Shown here: positions 10,392-22,144 of the stretch, piece by piece
How the letters are laid out: every line of letters starts with the position of its first letter
Position numbering within the stretch: position 1 is the first letter of the stretch
Assembly: GCF_040869045.1 (NCBI RefSeq)
Contig: NC_090319.1
Location: 384,353,601-384,417,600 of the forward strand
Source of the DNA: Eurosta solidaginis
Taxonomy: Eukaryota > Arthropoda > Insecta > Diptera > Tephritidae
Direction: 5' to 3'
Length of the DNA: 64,000 bases
Program-made: the position numbers and the translations under genes
Notes under the pieces: generated by a model
The model's database searches: none
What the model saw: only the letters and a program-made list of their open reading frames with translations
Told to the model about the DNA's origin: nothing

Positions 10392-13186
10392 GCGGGGACT
10401 GTATATGTGTACAGCAACGATCAGCGATTTAGCACACTTGCCAATGGTGAGAGAGAATTCTGAAAAATTGGCGAAACAAGGCATTTGAATTTTTTTGAGA
10501 AGCTTTTGGTGGCAGAAGTACGCTCGTGGTGTTTGCCTAACCATTGCCACAGCCCCGTTTAGAAAAACTTGTTTTGAGGTTTTTTGATGTTTCATGCATT
10601 TCTCGAGGCCTTCGGTACGGCCGGCAAACTTCGTGTCACTTCAGTCGCCGAACGTGTCCAAATGACTTTAAAAAACGGTAAAAAAAAAAACAGAGAATAG
10701 GTCCTAAGAAAGAAGGAAATGGAAAGTTAATTCAGAATATGATAATTCTGTACACAGGGGCTCTGAATACTTAAATTTTAGATTCTAGTTACTTCCAAGG
10801 TGATAACAAATTGCATTTTAATACTTCGCCAACAACAATAACGTAATTTTTATAAAACCGATTAATAAGAACAGCCTATTTGAAAAGTACTGCTTATAAC
10901 GCTATAAGACCACAAAATATACAATTTGGTAATTCCCAAGGTTGCCGTATGAGCCAAGATTCAATTAAATTTTATACTGGAAACAATGAACACAACTCAA
11001 ATCTTAAAATTTTACATTAACACAACACTGTTATGAATTGCCAAAATCAATCGTTTTGCAAACCGTTTGTTCAGTATTGTAAATTCTCTGTAAAATTACG
11101 TTAAGTTTGAAATGGTTGTTGGGAAGTTACCGTTAGAAACACACACTTTGGCCTAGTTTACATGTAACGAGATTATCTTCACTTTCGTACTTAACTCCTA
11201 ATCGTTAGTGAAATAACTAGACTTCCCATATAAATGTTTCCGTTCGAGAATCGGTAATTATGAAAACGTTTTTAAGTTTTCGACTTTTTTTCATACACAA
11301 AGTACCACCTCTAAGGTGTCATCTCTAATTGGAAGCACTAAATAAAAGAGATACGTGAAAATTTGGCAGCTAAGAGTCTAGTTTCTAGGGATGGGGCGTA
11401 TTTAAACGTGTAAATTATCTATTGAGGATTTATTGTAGACAAGAGCATATGTAAACGTGGTTTTAAAAGGCCTAGTAGGAGCGTGCTTCGTAGCTACCTC
11501 AGATTCTTTAAACTATTGTGGTTATTCAACAAAGTCGTTCATTAAATGACGGCTACATAAGTGTTGCACGCTAAAGTAACTATCTCCGTTCTGCCAGTTC
11601 TGTCCCTGTACTCTTTCAAAGAATGTACTCTCATATAAAGAGAGAAGCATGTCAACTTTCGTTGATGTTTTTATTTATTTTTAGATCATTGAAATTAACC
11701 AATTAAACTCAGTTTTCAGATATGCTGGCTTATCTTTTATTACATCTTTCATAAATACGCCTTTGAATTTTTTTATTTAAAAAAGTGTGCGGTTTTGCTG
11801 CCAGAAATGCAATCAGCTGATTTGATTGTAAATCGTGCTTCCTATTGACAAAAATTCTTTTTTTCTACCATCATCAGTGTTTATTGAAAAGTCTAGAAAA
11901 AATTATACAGAAAGCACTTAATAAGTATATTTATAAAAACGATGCAATATAATAAACATATGAAAGGTAAACCGATGCTTCCGTTTCATGACAATATAAA
12001 TATCATCAGAAATTTTAAATATTTGACAATTTCAAGCTAAACAAATTTTTTTTTTTTTTAGTTTTTCGACAAAAATAAAAAAAAAATTGAAATTTCCCAA
12101 TAAACTTTTTTTTCCACCGTAGCTTATGCTCATTAAAAGCTACGGAAAAATGCTACGGAATTCATTTAGTAAGTATTAGTATTTATAAATTCGATTAAAA
12201 AAAAATCGATCAATATGCACCTAAGTATTGGAGAAATATTAAATTTCCAAACCACTGTATCTTGGCAACCCGTTTCTTTTTAAAAACCGTCTTCTCGACT
12301 GCCTGTTAATGTGAGCATTGCGGAACTGACAGATAAATTTATAGAGATGATAAATTTGATTTCGTTTTCTCAACGTCCTGTTTTATATTTATTAAATTTT
12401 TGAGGAAATATAGCAGCGCTGCGAATGGACGTAAAAGAGACTTTGAAAATCAATTGTATTCAAAAAACATTTTGTTTACAAAGTGTCTTACACACTTATT
12501 TGATCAACATAGTCGCTAAGTGCGTCCTTAAAGCTAAATACAAACTAAGCGGGACTACATAAATCAGTGATTAAAAAAATGTTTGTTGGTACACCTGGGA
12601 TATATACTCCTTTTATTTTATTTGTATTATTTTATTGGGCATCGTATTAATGTACATATGTATGTCTGTCTCGTGCTCTGTGTACACTTCCGCTCTTGGT
12701 TCCGATTCCGCTAAGCAAATTTGTAAGCTCCGGTTCCGGTATACTACCTTACGTCACAGCCCTAATGGCCGAGCCACAACGAAGTTTTTCATATAGATAC
12801 GTTCAACGCAATTTTATGTATTCCAGTAACATCTCCATAATCAACCAAGATGTTGCGTTTATAAATATATTAAAGAACTTCAGACTTGGCAATGGAAGTT
12901 TATTTCGCCCTGCGCGTTCACATACAAAATTTCGCCAATCACTGTTGTAAAATTTCTCACTATACAAGAAAAGTATTTCCTAACATATTTTGTGTTCTAT
13001 TAAATTGTTAAATTGCAGTTTTTTAACTGTAAAACATGTTAGAAAAGTACCAACAAGTGGGAAAAATGATTTCACTTGCAAAGTATGAAAGCACCCTTAA
13101 CCAAATCAAAAGTTCAATTCGTCTCTTAAGCTTTTCTTGCAACAAAAGTTGATTCTATGCTATGTATAAATAAATAAATAAATATG

Positions 13187-13309
13187 TGACCCGGCCTATG
13201 AAAAGATGGCTTATGACTCAAAAAAAAGAAAGCATTGTTTATATTTAACAGATGTTTCTCGCAATTTCTTTTTTGAGTCATAAGCCACCTTTTCATAGGC
13301 CGGGTCACT
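13187..13309. mobile_element. Fold-back MITE, 123 bp
   Basis: Arms of about 45 bp, GTGACCCGGCCTATGAAAAG inward, form a near-perfect hairpin with a spacer of about 30 bp (13231-13264). The left flank is a (AAAT)n tract. No clear target duplication beyond AT-rich flanks could be defined. No coding capacity. Confidence 0.7.
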
Positions 13310-14353
13310 TATATTCCAATACATTTGCGATTCTAGTGTGTTGGGTTTATAAATTTAGTTAGTATTTGTTAGATGGACGCTGGCATTACTAAAATATTAT
13401 GTTCCTAGGAATTCTTTATCTCTATGTGGGAATGTGCTAAGCCCCTGACCCCAGCTGTATGGAAGAGTAGATATTTTATGTGCATATGCATTGTTATTGG
13501 GACGTATGAATGTATGTATGCATGTAGTACTTATTTTGTACCCTAAAGCTGAGACGTACTGATAACGCGATAATGGCAGCATATTTTTTTTACATGAATT
13601 TTTCTTATCTCGTAAGTACATACATACACACTTATTTACGTCCAAGCACGCAAGTGGCTGATTTTCTTATTTATTTTTAGTGCTGGTATATACAGATATA
13701 CATATGTATATGTATATATATACGTCGTTATTTATATATATTTGTAGGGACGTGTACCTTCCTAGCAACACAATTTTTTTGTTTTTTTTATTATTATATT
13801 TTTTTATTCTGTTTTTAGAATATTTATACATTTAGTATGTATGTATAACGCTTTTAATTATAATGCACACAAATATTTACAAGGTGGATTTTTTATTTGT
13901 GTTATTATTGTATGAAATTTCTTTTTCTATTTTTATTTCTTTTCTTGCTTTTTTTAAAAAATATTTTAACACTCCACTTAAGTTTTTTAATAACGGTTTT
14001 TAGTGTTTTACTAAAACTTTTTTTGTGTGTTTTACTTGCTAATGTTGCATGATTTTCATTCAGAATTTTCCACCAACAGCTATGCTTAATACAGCGCTAA
14101 TATAGCAACAAAACAGCAACTGCGACGGCAACAACGACACCAATAGCAATGACACCGCCCAAATTCGTTTTTGTTTTCGTGCTATATTTTATACCGACTT
14201 TTTCACTTGTTAGCTTATTTACTTGAATTTTCTTTGGGTTCTCGTTTATTTTCGTTCGCACTATTCTTATTTTTTCGTTGCTTCTAGTATAAGCGAAACC
14301 TTGAATCGTCTTTAATATAGCCACGCCGCACACAAAAAAAAAATATTACTTAC

Positions 14354-14975
14354 AAAAATTAAACGTGAACAAATATTATCGAAAACGTGATTTTTGCGAG
14401 AAAACAGCGACAGCAACTTGCACACGAACTTTTTCTTCACTTCACTTCTCCATCGTTCATGTACAATATGTATTTAAAAGCTTTTTCACTCGGTATAGCG
14501 AGCAGCCTACACGTTTCCCAATTTGTCACGTTTACTTCTGTATATACTATATATGTGCATATATACGAGTGTATATATATGTGCTGCTTTTCTTATATTT
14601 GCTGTTGTAGTTTGTACTTTGAATATTTTGCCCAAATTTGCTGAACTCTACACTTTTTTTTCTTCCGAATGCAAGTTGCCCTTTTCTTGGGGGTTTAAAA
14701 TACACTAGTTGCTCAGTGGTATTTTTTTTTGGAAATTTTTTACCACTGCCGTCTACGGCGAATGCTCTTGTAGTATAAAAGCTTTCCAACGTTTCTAGTA
14801 TACGTTTAGGTTTAATTTGTATTAATTTTTTTTTTGTGAAAATTGGTGGGTAATATTCCTTGATTATTATTAAATTTAATTTTTTTTATCAAATTTGCTT
14901 TGCACTTGCTTTACGAGTACGTTGATATATCGCGTATTTACTTAATGCTCTCCGTGTACTAGCGCAGTCTGAACT
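14354..14975 (-). other. Candidate 5' UTR exon of an unknown gene
   Basis: On the minus strand the segment ends at a strong donor, TTTTT-GTAAGTAAT (GT at 14353-14352). The sequence before it is rich in AAGTG/AAAG words and short uORFs, as in fly 5' UTRs, and it contains no long ORF. A TCAGTT word at 14977-14972 could be the initiator. The nearest candidate downstream exon is 9031-9294. This is a pattern-based guess without transcript evidence. Confidence 0.3.
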
Positions 14976-14977
14976 GA
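14972..14977 (-). promoter_or_regulatory. Possible Inr (TCAGTT)
   Basis: TCAGTT on the minus strand matches the arthropod initiator TCAGTY, with the A at 14975 as potential +1. No convincing TATA box at -30 is present. Such a hexamer occurs often by chance, so it is listed only because it fits the candidate 5' UTR exon. Confidence 0.18.
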
Positions 14978-15196
14978 AATGAATGGCACGGAATTTCTAA
15001 AATTAACACGAGACTCAAAGTGGTACATACATATGAATAAAAGTTTAGCAACGACAGCGGCAAAAGCCAACAACACGATAACGGCTATGACTATGACAAC
15101 AGTGAAACTAACACACATACAAATTGGTATGCGTCTACCTACCCTTTAGGGAAATCAGCTTTTGATGATTCTATGTATAAATAAATAAATAAATAT

Positions 15197-16425
15197 GGGT
15201 GGACGAGTGCATGCCCGACGATTGGAATCTAAAGGTTCTTTGCCCAGTCCACAAGAAGGGGGATACTGCAAAATGCACCAACTATCGTGGAATCAGCCTT
15301 CTTAATATCGCATATAAGGTTCTTTCAAGTGTATTGTGCGAAAGATTGAAGCCCACCGTGAACCGGCTGATTGGACCTTATCAGTGTGGCTTCAGACCTG
15401 GTAAATGTACCATCGACCAGATTTTCACAATACACCAAATCTTGGAAAAAACCCGTGAAAAGAGAATCGACACACATCACCTCTTCGTCGATTTTAAAGC
15501 CGCCTTCGACAGCACGAAAAGCAGCTGCCTTTATGCCGCTATGTCTAAATTTGGTTTCCCCGCAAAACTTGCAAAATGACGTTCGAAACTAAACCAGGTT
15601 TCAGACAGGGTGACCCCCTATCGTGCGATTTCTTTAATTTGATGCTGGAGAAAATTATACTAGCTGTAGAACTTAACCGCACTGGAACAATATTCTATAA
15701 AAGCGTGCAATTACTGGCATATGCTGATGGCATTCATACCATCGGCCTAAACACCCGCGCTGTTAGTTCTGCTTACTCCAAACTGGAAAAAGAAACGGTA
15801 AAGATGGGTTTGATGGTGAATGAGGACAAAACGAAGTACCTCCTGTCATCGAGCAAAGAGTCAGCGCATACGCGCCTTGCAACAACATCAGCACTGAAAT
15901 CCAGCGAAGATTCAATTTTGCAAATAAATGCTACTTTGCACTAGGTATGCAATTGAAAAGTAAAGTCCTCGGCGAACGAAAATCATACTCTACAAGTCAC
16001 TTATCATAACCGTCCTGCTATATGGGGCAGAAGCATGGACCATGACAACAGCAGATGAAGCGGTTTTGAGAGTGCTCGAGAGAAAAGTTCTTCAAAAGAT
16101 TTATGGACCTCTACGCGTTGGCGATGGCGAAGAAGATGATGGGCTGTACGAGCTATACGCAGACATCCACATAGTCCAGCGAATTAAAACGCAGCGGCTG
16201 CGCTGGCTAGCCCATGTTATGCGAAAGATGATGCTCCGGCCAAGAAAGTGTTTCTATCGGAACCCGCCTGTGGAGCAGAGGTAGAGGGCGGCCCCCACTC
16301 CGTTGGAAGGACCAGGTGGAAAACGATTTATACTCCTTTGGTGTGACCAATTGGCGCCGGTTGGCGGAGAGAAGGAGCGACTGGCGCGCCTTGTTGGACG
16401 GTCATAACCGTTTAGACGGTTAAGC
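15197..16425 (+). pseudogene. RTE-like non-LTR retrotransposon remnant (RT part)
   Basis: Three plus-strand pieces in shifting frames (15199-15579, 15576-15944, 16042-16284) form a 5'-truncated reverse transcriptase. Recognisable parts are NYRGISLLNIAYKVLS, a QCGFRPGKCTIDQIF block, FVDFKAAFDS, a KPGFRQGDPLS block and LAYADG (YADD core altered to YADG). The C-terminal block is RLRWLAHVMR. The order matches RTE-clade LINEs. Two frameshifts and the altered active-site aspartate make it inactive. The 3' end near 16425 lacks a long poly(A), as usual for RTE. Confidence 0.8.
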
Positions 16426-17392
16426 GCCAATTAAGTAAGTAATGTATGTACGTACATATATGGAAAGCATATGTACATATATTTATGTATAAAACATAGT
16501 ATTCTGGCATTCTATTGGGGCTCACTCGCTTCGCCCTGACTTGGGCTAATAAAAAATTATCCCACATTATCTAAACCGTTGTATAAGATTTTCCATCAGT
16601 ATCTTACTTTCCTTTACTCTTATGCTCCTCCCACTTGTGCTTTTAGTTTTCTGTAAATCTTTACTTTCCAATTTCTGTTGACGGATTCTTGATCATGGGT
16701 TCATAACGCGTCTTTTGACACCTCTCTCGATATTTTTGGCCGATTTTTAGCAGTTGTGAGCTAAAGTAAAGAATTGCCTTTATCTCACTTTCTTTTCTAG
16801 TCCTCTTCGTCTCTCTCATCCTTTTTAAATCTTATCTTTCCCGCCTTTTTCTCTCCAATTCGTTTTTCGAAACTATTTTATTTAACTCACCTACCTACCT
16901 CCCTTGCTCATAGTCTTCTATTAATTTTTCCATCACGCTTCCTTTCACTCCGCTCCCAATTTATTTCCAATCTCCTCCTTCTTTCTTTGCTGTACAAACT
17001 TTTCCAATATTACATACCTACTAATTTATCATTAAGGTCTTATATTCTAAAATATTAGGGCGGTGGGGGAGAAAGTCTCTAGAGTTAGTGGAGCGGTCCA
17101 GGCAATGCTACCTGTAAGCTTTTATCCAACGTAACCAGCTCGATAATATTATATGCAGCACCTGTATGGCACGGACCTAAAATGATCCACCAAAAAGAGA
17201 TACTAGCAGCCTACCGTATAACTGCTATACGAATAGTCGAACGATATCCGGCGACGCGATCCTTGTTTTATCTCGTAAATTCCTGTCAAGTGCGGGATAG
17301 GTTACAGGAGGATTCACACTGTCCCACAGAATTGGAAAACGCAGAACACGTAATATTTCACGTAGACGTATATACGTGTAAAAGAAAACACG
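16426..17392. other. Non-coding stretch
   Basis: No gene is supported. 16540-17040 is pyrimidine-rich, and a short ORF at 17182-17397 has no recognisable motif, although its flanks resemble fragments of a LINE C-terminal region. Confidence 0.4.
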
Positions 17393-18039
17393 GCTAATAC
17401 CTATATGACACTACTTTATTTTTGCTTAAATTCCAAGTTAGAAAAAACTGACGAAAACTTTATCGGAAAGTCAAATTACAAAAACAACTTCCAGCAAAAT
17501 AAAATAATTTGATATGTTTTTCTTTATGTTTTAAATTTAATTTTTTCATTAACATTTTTCAAAACAAACACAATGCAAATAATACGGAAAAATTATATCG
17601 CGCTCAAAAGCAACTTCCAGCAAAATAAAATAATTTGATATGTTTTTGTTTATGTTTTAAATTTAATTTTTTCATTAACATTTTTCAAAGCAAACACAAT
17701 GCAAATAATACGGAAAAATTATATCGCGCTCTGGTGGGTCACTTATTTCACACGAAAGTTCATTTTAGTTGTATATTAATGCACGAAATTTTCAAACTAA
17801 AAACAAAATTTTGATTTGTCAGAAAAAATTAAGAAAAAACAACCGAATGTCAATAAAACCTAATGAAATACAAACTGGCTCGTTTGTTTTTAATAAACTA
17901 GATTGTATATTTCTTGGACTTTCTTTGTTTTTTTGGAATATATCTTACACAATTACACCCGTACCGAAGCCGTAATAGAAGGGAGTGCGAAATTTAAGAA
18001 AAATTAACGAAAATAAAGTAGTGTCATATAGGTATAAGC
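17393..18039. mobile_element. Inverted-repeat element, 647 bp
   Basis: The left end GCTAATACCTATATGACACT matches the reverse complement of the right end with one mismatch over the first 20 bases. The inverted repeat continues through ACTTTATTTT (about 35 bp). No target duplication is obvious. The interior is AT-rich without transposase and contains a tandem duplication (17484-17731). Superfamily unknown. Confidence 0.65.
17484..17731. repeat. Tandem duplication of a 127-bp unit
   Basis: Two adjacent units start 'caacttccagcaaaataaaa' (17484 and 17611) and run to 'atatcgcgctc' (ends 17605 and 17731). They differ by about two substitutions, so the duplication is recent. It lies inside the inverted-repeat element at 17393-18039. 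Confidence 0.9.
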
Positions 18040-18370
18040 AAAGGCAACAAAAATATTTCAAACTTATTTATTTTTGGGCAGTATTGGTCTCTCTCGACTT
18101 TCCGATAATTTTTCGTCAGTATTTCAAGCTTGGAATGCAAGCAACCATAAAGTAATGTTATTTAGATAAGAATATCATGAGCCGGAATATAATACGATAG
18201 TCAAACATTTTTATGATGAATATAGGAGAATATTTCTCGCAGGGAAGGCGAACAGTCGCGCTCTGGGTAATGGGCGCTTTCAGCAAACACAACTGTTGAT
18301 CAAATATGAAGTGAGAACTTTTTCAACGCATCGTTGAATATTTTTGCGTCAAATAACAGGAATAACTTAC

Positions 18371-18604
18371 GGCCGCCATGGTGTATTTTGGTATCGTGCT
18401 CCGCCTACCACACCGAAGAGGGTGGGATCAACTCCCGGTCAAAGCTACATCGAAAATTAAGAAAAAGTTTTTTCAATTACAAACAAGTTTTTCTAAGTGG
18501 GATCGTCCCTCTGCAGTGATTCAGCAAACAATCGGAGGACGCAAATTGGAAGGGAAGCTCAGCCTAAGATCTCTTCTGATGTTATCGCACCTTACATTTA
18601 TTTA
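18371..18604 (+). mobile_element. tRNA-like SINE with internal deletion
   Basis: The left end, 'ggccgccatggtgtattttg' and on to 'gtgctccgcctaccacaccg', resembles a pol III A-box region. 'gggatcaactcccggtc' (18422-18438) is a B-box-like GGTTCRANNCC relative about 50 bp further on. The 3' part is 'gacgcaaattggaagggaag' to 'cgcaccttacatttattt'. The middle (including 'atgtaggtcccgttccgcc', kept at 20422-20440) is missing, so this copy has an internal deletion at about 18530. It resembles a common tephritid SINE; that is from memory. Confidence 0.7.
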
Positions 18605-18803
18605 TTTAAATAATTTTCTCTACATTCACTCATGACAATAATATTACAGGGAACGTGAAGAATTATTTAGAACTAATTTTTGTTAAAATTAAAGATTAAT
18701 TATTTCATTTAAAGAATTTTGCATGTAAAGTGATTATGAATGATTTAGAGAGCGTCTTTTTTGGCCCAAGTGTAATAAATTGATTTTCTAAATATATACC
18801 CAG
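18605..18803. repeat. 3' flank shared with the second SINE copy
   Basis: About 200 bp after the SINE 3' end is about 95% identical to 20533-20729 (same order, only scattered substitutions, ending at 'ttctaaatatatac' in both). The two SINE copies therefore share more than the SINE. Either the repeat unit is longer than the SINE or a block was duplicated locally. Confidence 0.8.
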
Positions 18804-19494
18804 CAAAAATGTACCCGTAAATTGACCAGTAAAATGACTAATATCTGTGTCGATGGAACACGTAAATCGTTAAGTAGCATTTGTACAGGGCGTCGGGCAT
18901 TTTTGTGTCCAGTCCATTCCGTCGTACCTCTTTATGTGATTGTCCATACTGCGCACACATATGCGATATTAGGTTATCGAAATATAAACAAACTATAGTG
19001 CTGTACTGTTCTTACATTCACGTTATGGCAGTCATTTTTTAAGTTATATACCTGTAACTTTTCGAGTATTTTTACGTTAATATGACCGCCTTTTCAATAG
19101 TATTATGACCGTTTTTTTACTTGGATTGTACTGCTATATAAATAAAACATTTCTTTAATTCAAATCCATTAACATTTCTTTTATTCAACATTTTTATAAT
19201 ATTTTACGTTATTTATAATAGTTGTAAATTATTAACTATAAGCTATAAGCTATAAGTCTTAAGGAAGGAATAGTTTTTCAGTCTTGTTGGTGAACCATAA
19301 ATACAGATTTTATTGTATGCGATTGTATGCAAGGATGCAAGGGAAACTTAAATATATTAATTAATGATACAGAAAACACAAGAGAAGAACAAACAGAACT
19401 ATCGGTTGCAGTAAACCATCAAATCGCGAGTAGGCAATTCACAATTTGAGTATGTTGACTTGTAGTTCGCCAATTTTAATGCTATACCTTCAGA

Positions 19495-19830
19495 AAGCTG
19501 CAATTGAGGTTCGAAAGTTACAATTGAAGTTCAAAAATTTCAATTCAAGTTCAGAAAATTTAAATTCAAGCTCAGAATTTCTATTTGTAGTTTAGAAAAT
19601 TAAAATTGACGTTCAGAGTTTCTGTTTGTAGTTCAAAAAATTATAATTGAACTTAAATTGTAATTTTCTGAACTTCAGTTGTAATTTGCTGAACTGCTGT
19701 TGAAATTCCTGAGCTTCAATTATAATTTACTGAACTTCTATTGAAAATCATGAACTACAATTGTAATTTTTTGCACTTCAATTGAAATTCCCGAGCTTTC
19801 AGAACTTCAATTGCAACTTTAAAAATTTTT
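19495..19830. repeat. Head-to-head arrays of ~24-bp repeats
   Basis: The left half holds diverged tandem copies of 'aaatttcaattgaagttcag'. From about 19650 rightwards the same unit appears in reverse complement ('tgaacttcaattgtaatttt'). About seven units on each side give a large potential fold-back. No coding frame is convincing. Confidence 0.7.
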
Positions 19831-20414
19831 TTACATAAAATGAACAATTTAACATTTTTTCTGACAGTTAAAGTGGTGAATTCCCTGCTAGAGGTTTGAA
19901 ACCACTTGCATTCGTGTTGGCGCTTCTCTATATCATTAATTAACAATATCTTTTTAATAATTTCACAAATATAAAATTTTTTCCTTTACATTTTAGAACT
20001 GTGTACAAAAATATGTAATTTTACATATCGCAACCTAAACTAAAAAGTATTTCAACTCATAATCAGAGTAACCTTGTGTTGAATGTTGATTTATGCCACA
20101 AAAATAACAAAATTCTTAACAAAACCAGGCTGAACGATAACGTTAACTACCAAAAAAAAAGTTATTTCACGATGCTTTCATGGATAGATTTACACATAAA
20201 TACCGATTTAAAATTTTTTTAAGTTTTCACATTTTTTAGTTTAAAATGCGATATATACATTCAGTGGAATAATTTTAGATTGAGGGTACTTCATGCAATT
20301 TTCTTTCTTCGTGATTTTGCAATAATAAACGTAGGTACTCATAGTAATTTTTTTTTTTTTTTGAATTATGTGATTACAATATTTATAAGGACCATTTAGT
20401 TGATGGTATTAGTA

Positions 20415-20729
20415 CTGTCATGTAGGTCCCGTTCCGCCAATTTGTAGAAAAAATTAAAAATAGCAGGACGCAAATTGGAAGAGAAGCTCAGCCTAAAATC
20501 TCTTCTGATGTTATCGCGCCTTACATTTATTTATTTAAATAATTTTCTCTATATTCAGTCATGACAATAATATTACAGGGAACGTGAAGAATTATTTAGA
20601 ACTCATTTTTGTTAAAATTAAAGCTTAATTATTTCATTTAAGGAATATTGCATGTAAAGTGATTATGAATGATTTAGAGAGGGTCTTTTTTGGCCCAAGT
20701 GTGATAAATTGTTTTTCTAAATATATACA
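20415..20729 (+). mobile_element. 5'-truncated SINE copy plus shared flank
   Basis: It begins within the SINE middle ('catgtaggtcccgttccgcc') and runs through 'gacgcaaattggaagagaag' to the 'cgcgccttacatttattt' 3' end. It then continues about 195 bp in register with 18605-18803. It keeps the segment deleted from the copy at 18371. Confidence 0.75.
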
Positions 20730-20930
20730 AGGCTGACATGAAATGTGATGTACCACAACCATTGTGAATTCATACAAGTGGCGAATATTTGACAAAAACG
20801 GTCACAATAGTAAACAGCCTCGATCACCTGTTCTATCGCTGTTCTATCGCTGACGGTTACTTAAATTATTTGCCAATAGTGTTCTTCAAACATTTTTGTA
20901 GACGACTGGTATATTGCATTATTTACATAT

Positions 20931-21546
20931 TGTAACGAATTTACTGCAAATCCTCTTATTTGCAATCCTCTCCTAAGTTCGAATCACTAAACTGTTGAAT
21001 AAATAACTCCAATTTGTAATAATGCAAAATGGCCTTTATTAAAGTACTACACAATAACACTCAAACTGTGCAACGAATAGCTTGCTTAATAACCACACTG
21101 ATTGATAGCTCAATGAAACTCTACTATTCAAAATAATACTGCTATTGCTCGCTAAGTCTTAATCGAAAACTGCTTGACAACTCAAATCAAACTGAATTAC
21201 AGCGCCTCTACATCTGTCGCCTTTTATACTCTTTGGATTCCTCGTTCGCATTTTCTAGAATCTACTAGCATTGTCCATGAGCTCTCAAACTTCTCAGCTA
21301 TAACTAAAATTGCACAATTTTATAGTTTTTCTCATTGCATACTTATAGGAGTATCTCAGATATATGCATGTGTTAGTGCATTGACTCTCCGCTGCTCGTA
21401 TACGTACATGGTACATATATGTAGACGCAGTTATTGTTTCGTTTATGTAGATACATAATGATTGAATTATTGATGTACATTCACGTCACTGCTTAGCATC
21501 GGCTTAGAGACGGCAGCACTCCTTAGTTTTGCTAATATTCGTAACA
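20931..21546 (-). repeat. 3' LTR, 616 bp
   Basis: On the minus strand it starts TGTTACGAATATTAGC next to a polypurine tract (TAGGTGGAGGGCAG, 21560-21547) and ends GTAAATTCGTTACA at 20931. TGTTAC...GTTACA ends are typical LTR inverted termini. About 190 bp of it is repeated at 23975-24163 with a few differences, including an extra 5-bp ACTAC in the other copy. Confidence 0.9.
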
Positions 21547-22144
21547 CTGCCCTCCACCTAAATATCCCGATCTAAACGCTGCTAGCATCGCCAAATGTAC
21601 CACTCTTCTACTCCGTGGTTTCTCAATGCTTTGTATGCGGTAGATGGTATCACTGATCTTCTTCACAACCTTGTACGGGCCTTTCCAACTGCACCGAAAT
21701 TTGGATGGAACACCTTTCCGCCGGTGAGGGTTGTATAACAGTACCAAATCTCCCGCCAAGAAATTTTTCGAATTATTGTTCTCATGGTACATGTGTTTCA
21801 TCGTACCACTCAATACCCTGGTTCGTTCCTTCACGCTCTGTTGTTTGGCTGATGAATTACTTCGTAGAGCTTGCACTGGACGGATTTGCTTTGCATAATC
21901 TGTATCGTTCCCACGTATCCCCACAGTAGTGCGCTCTGGCTTGAAACTACCCTCGCATTCTTTCTCGGAAATTCGTTGCTTCGTTTTCCTGCGTCTTTTA
22001 GATTTTGATTTATTTGGCCCATTCGATCTATCAACCTTTGCCTTTGACTTTCGTGGCCTTTGTCGAGTCTTTTCCACCAGTACCCGATTACTGCTGAACC
22101 CTTTTTCCAAACTAAAGTTAAGTGGTATGTCCTGGTTCTTATAG
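21532..22144 (-). pseudogene. Integrase C-terminal remnant (gypsy type)
   Basis: The reading frame here ends in a region typical of gypsy integrase C-termini: GDLVLLYNPHRRKGVPSKF, then a WKGPYKVVKKISDTIYRIQ block and VVHLAMLAAF. Before it are basic stretches (RPRKSKAKVDRSN) that join directly to the protease region, which shows that RT, RNase H and the integrase core are gone. The stop overlaps the LTR edge. Confidence 0.8.

Larger units (their letters stand above)
9295..14353. other. Long non-coding stretch, possible first intron
   Basis: No coding region is supported. It is AT-rich with poly(T) runs (12040-12060, 13780-13810) and holds two fold-back structures listed separately (10254-10391 and 13187-13309). 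'ataaataaataaataaatatg' near 13164 resembles a LINE 3' tail; the same tail with the same preceding 'gattctatg' occurs at 15170. If the exons at 9031 and 14354 belong together, all this is one intron of about 5 kb. Confidence 0.35.

Noticed and set aside
12696..12950. 84-codon plus ORF with ordinary-looking composition
   Set aside because: No motif, no splice context and no repeat relative; it could be chance. Not annotated.
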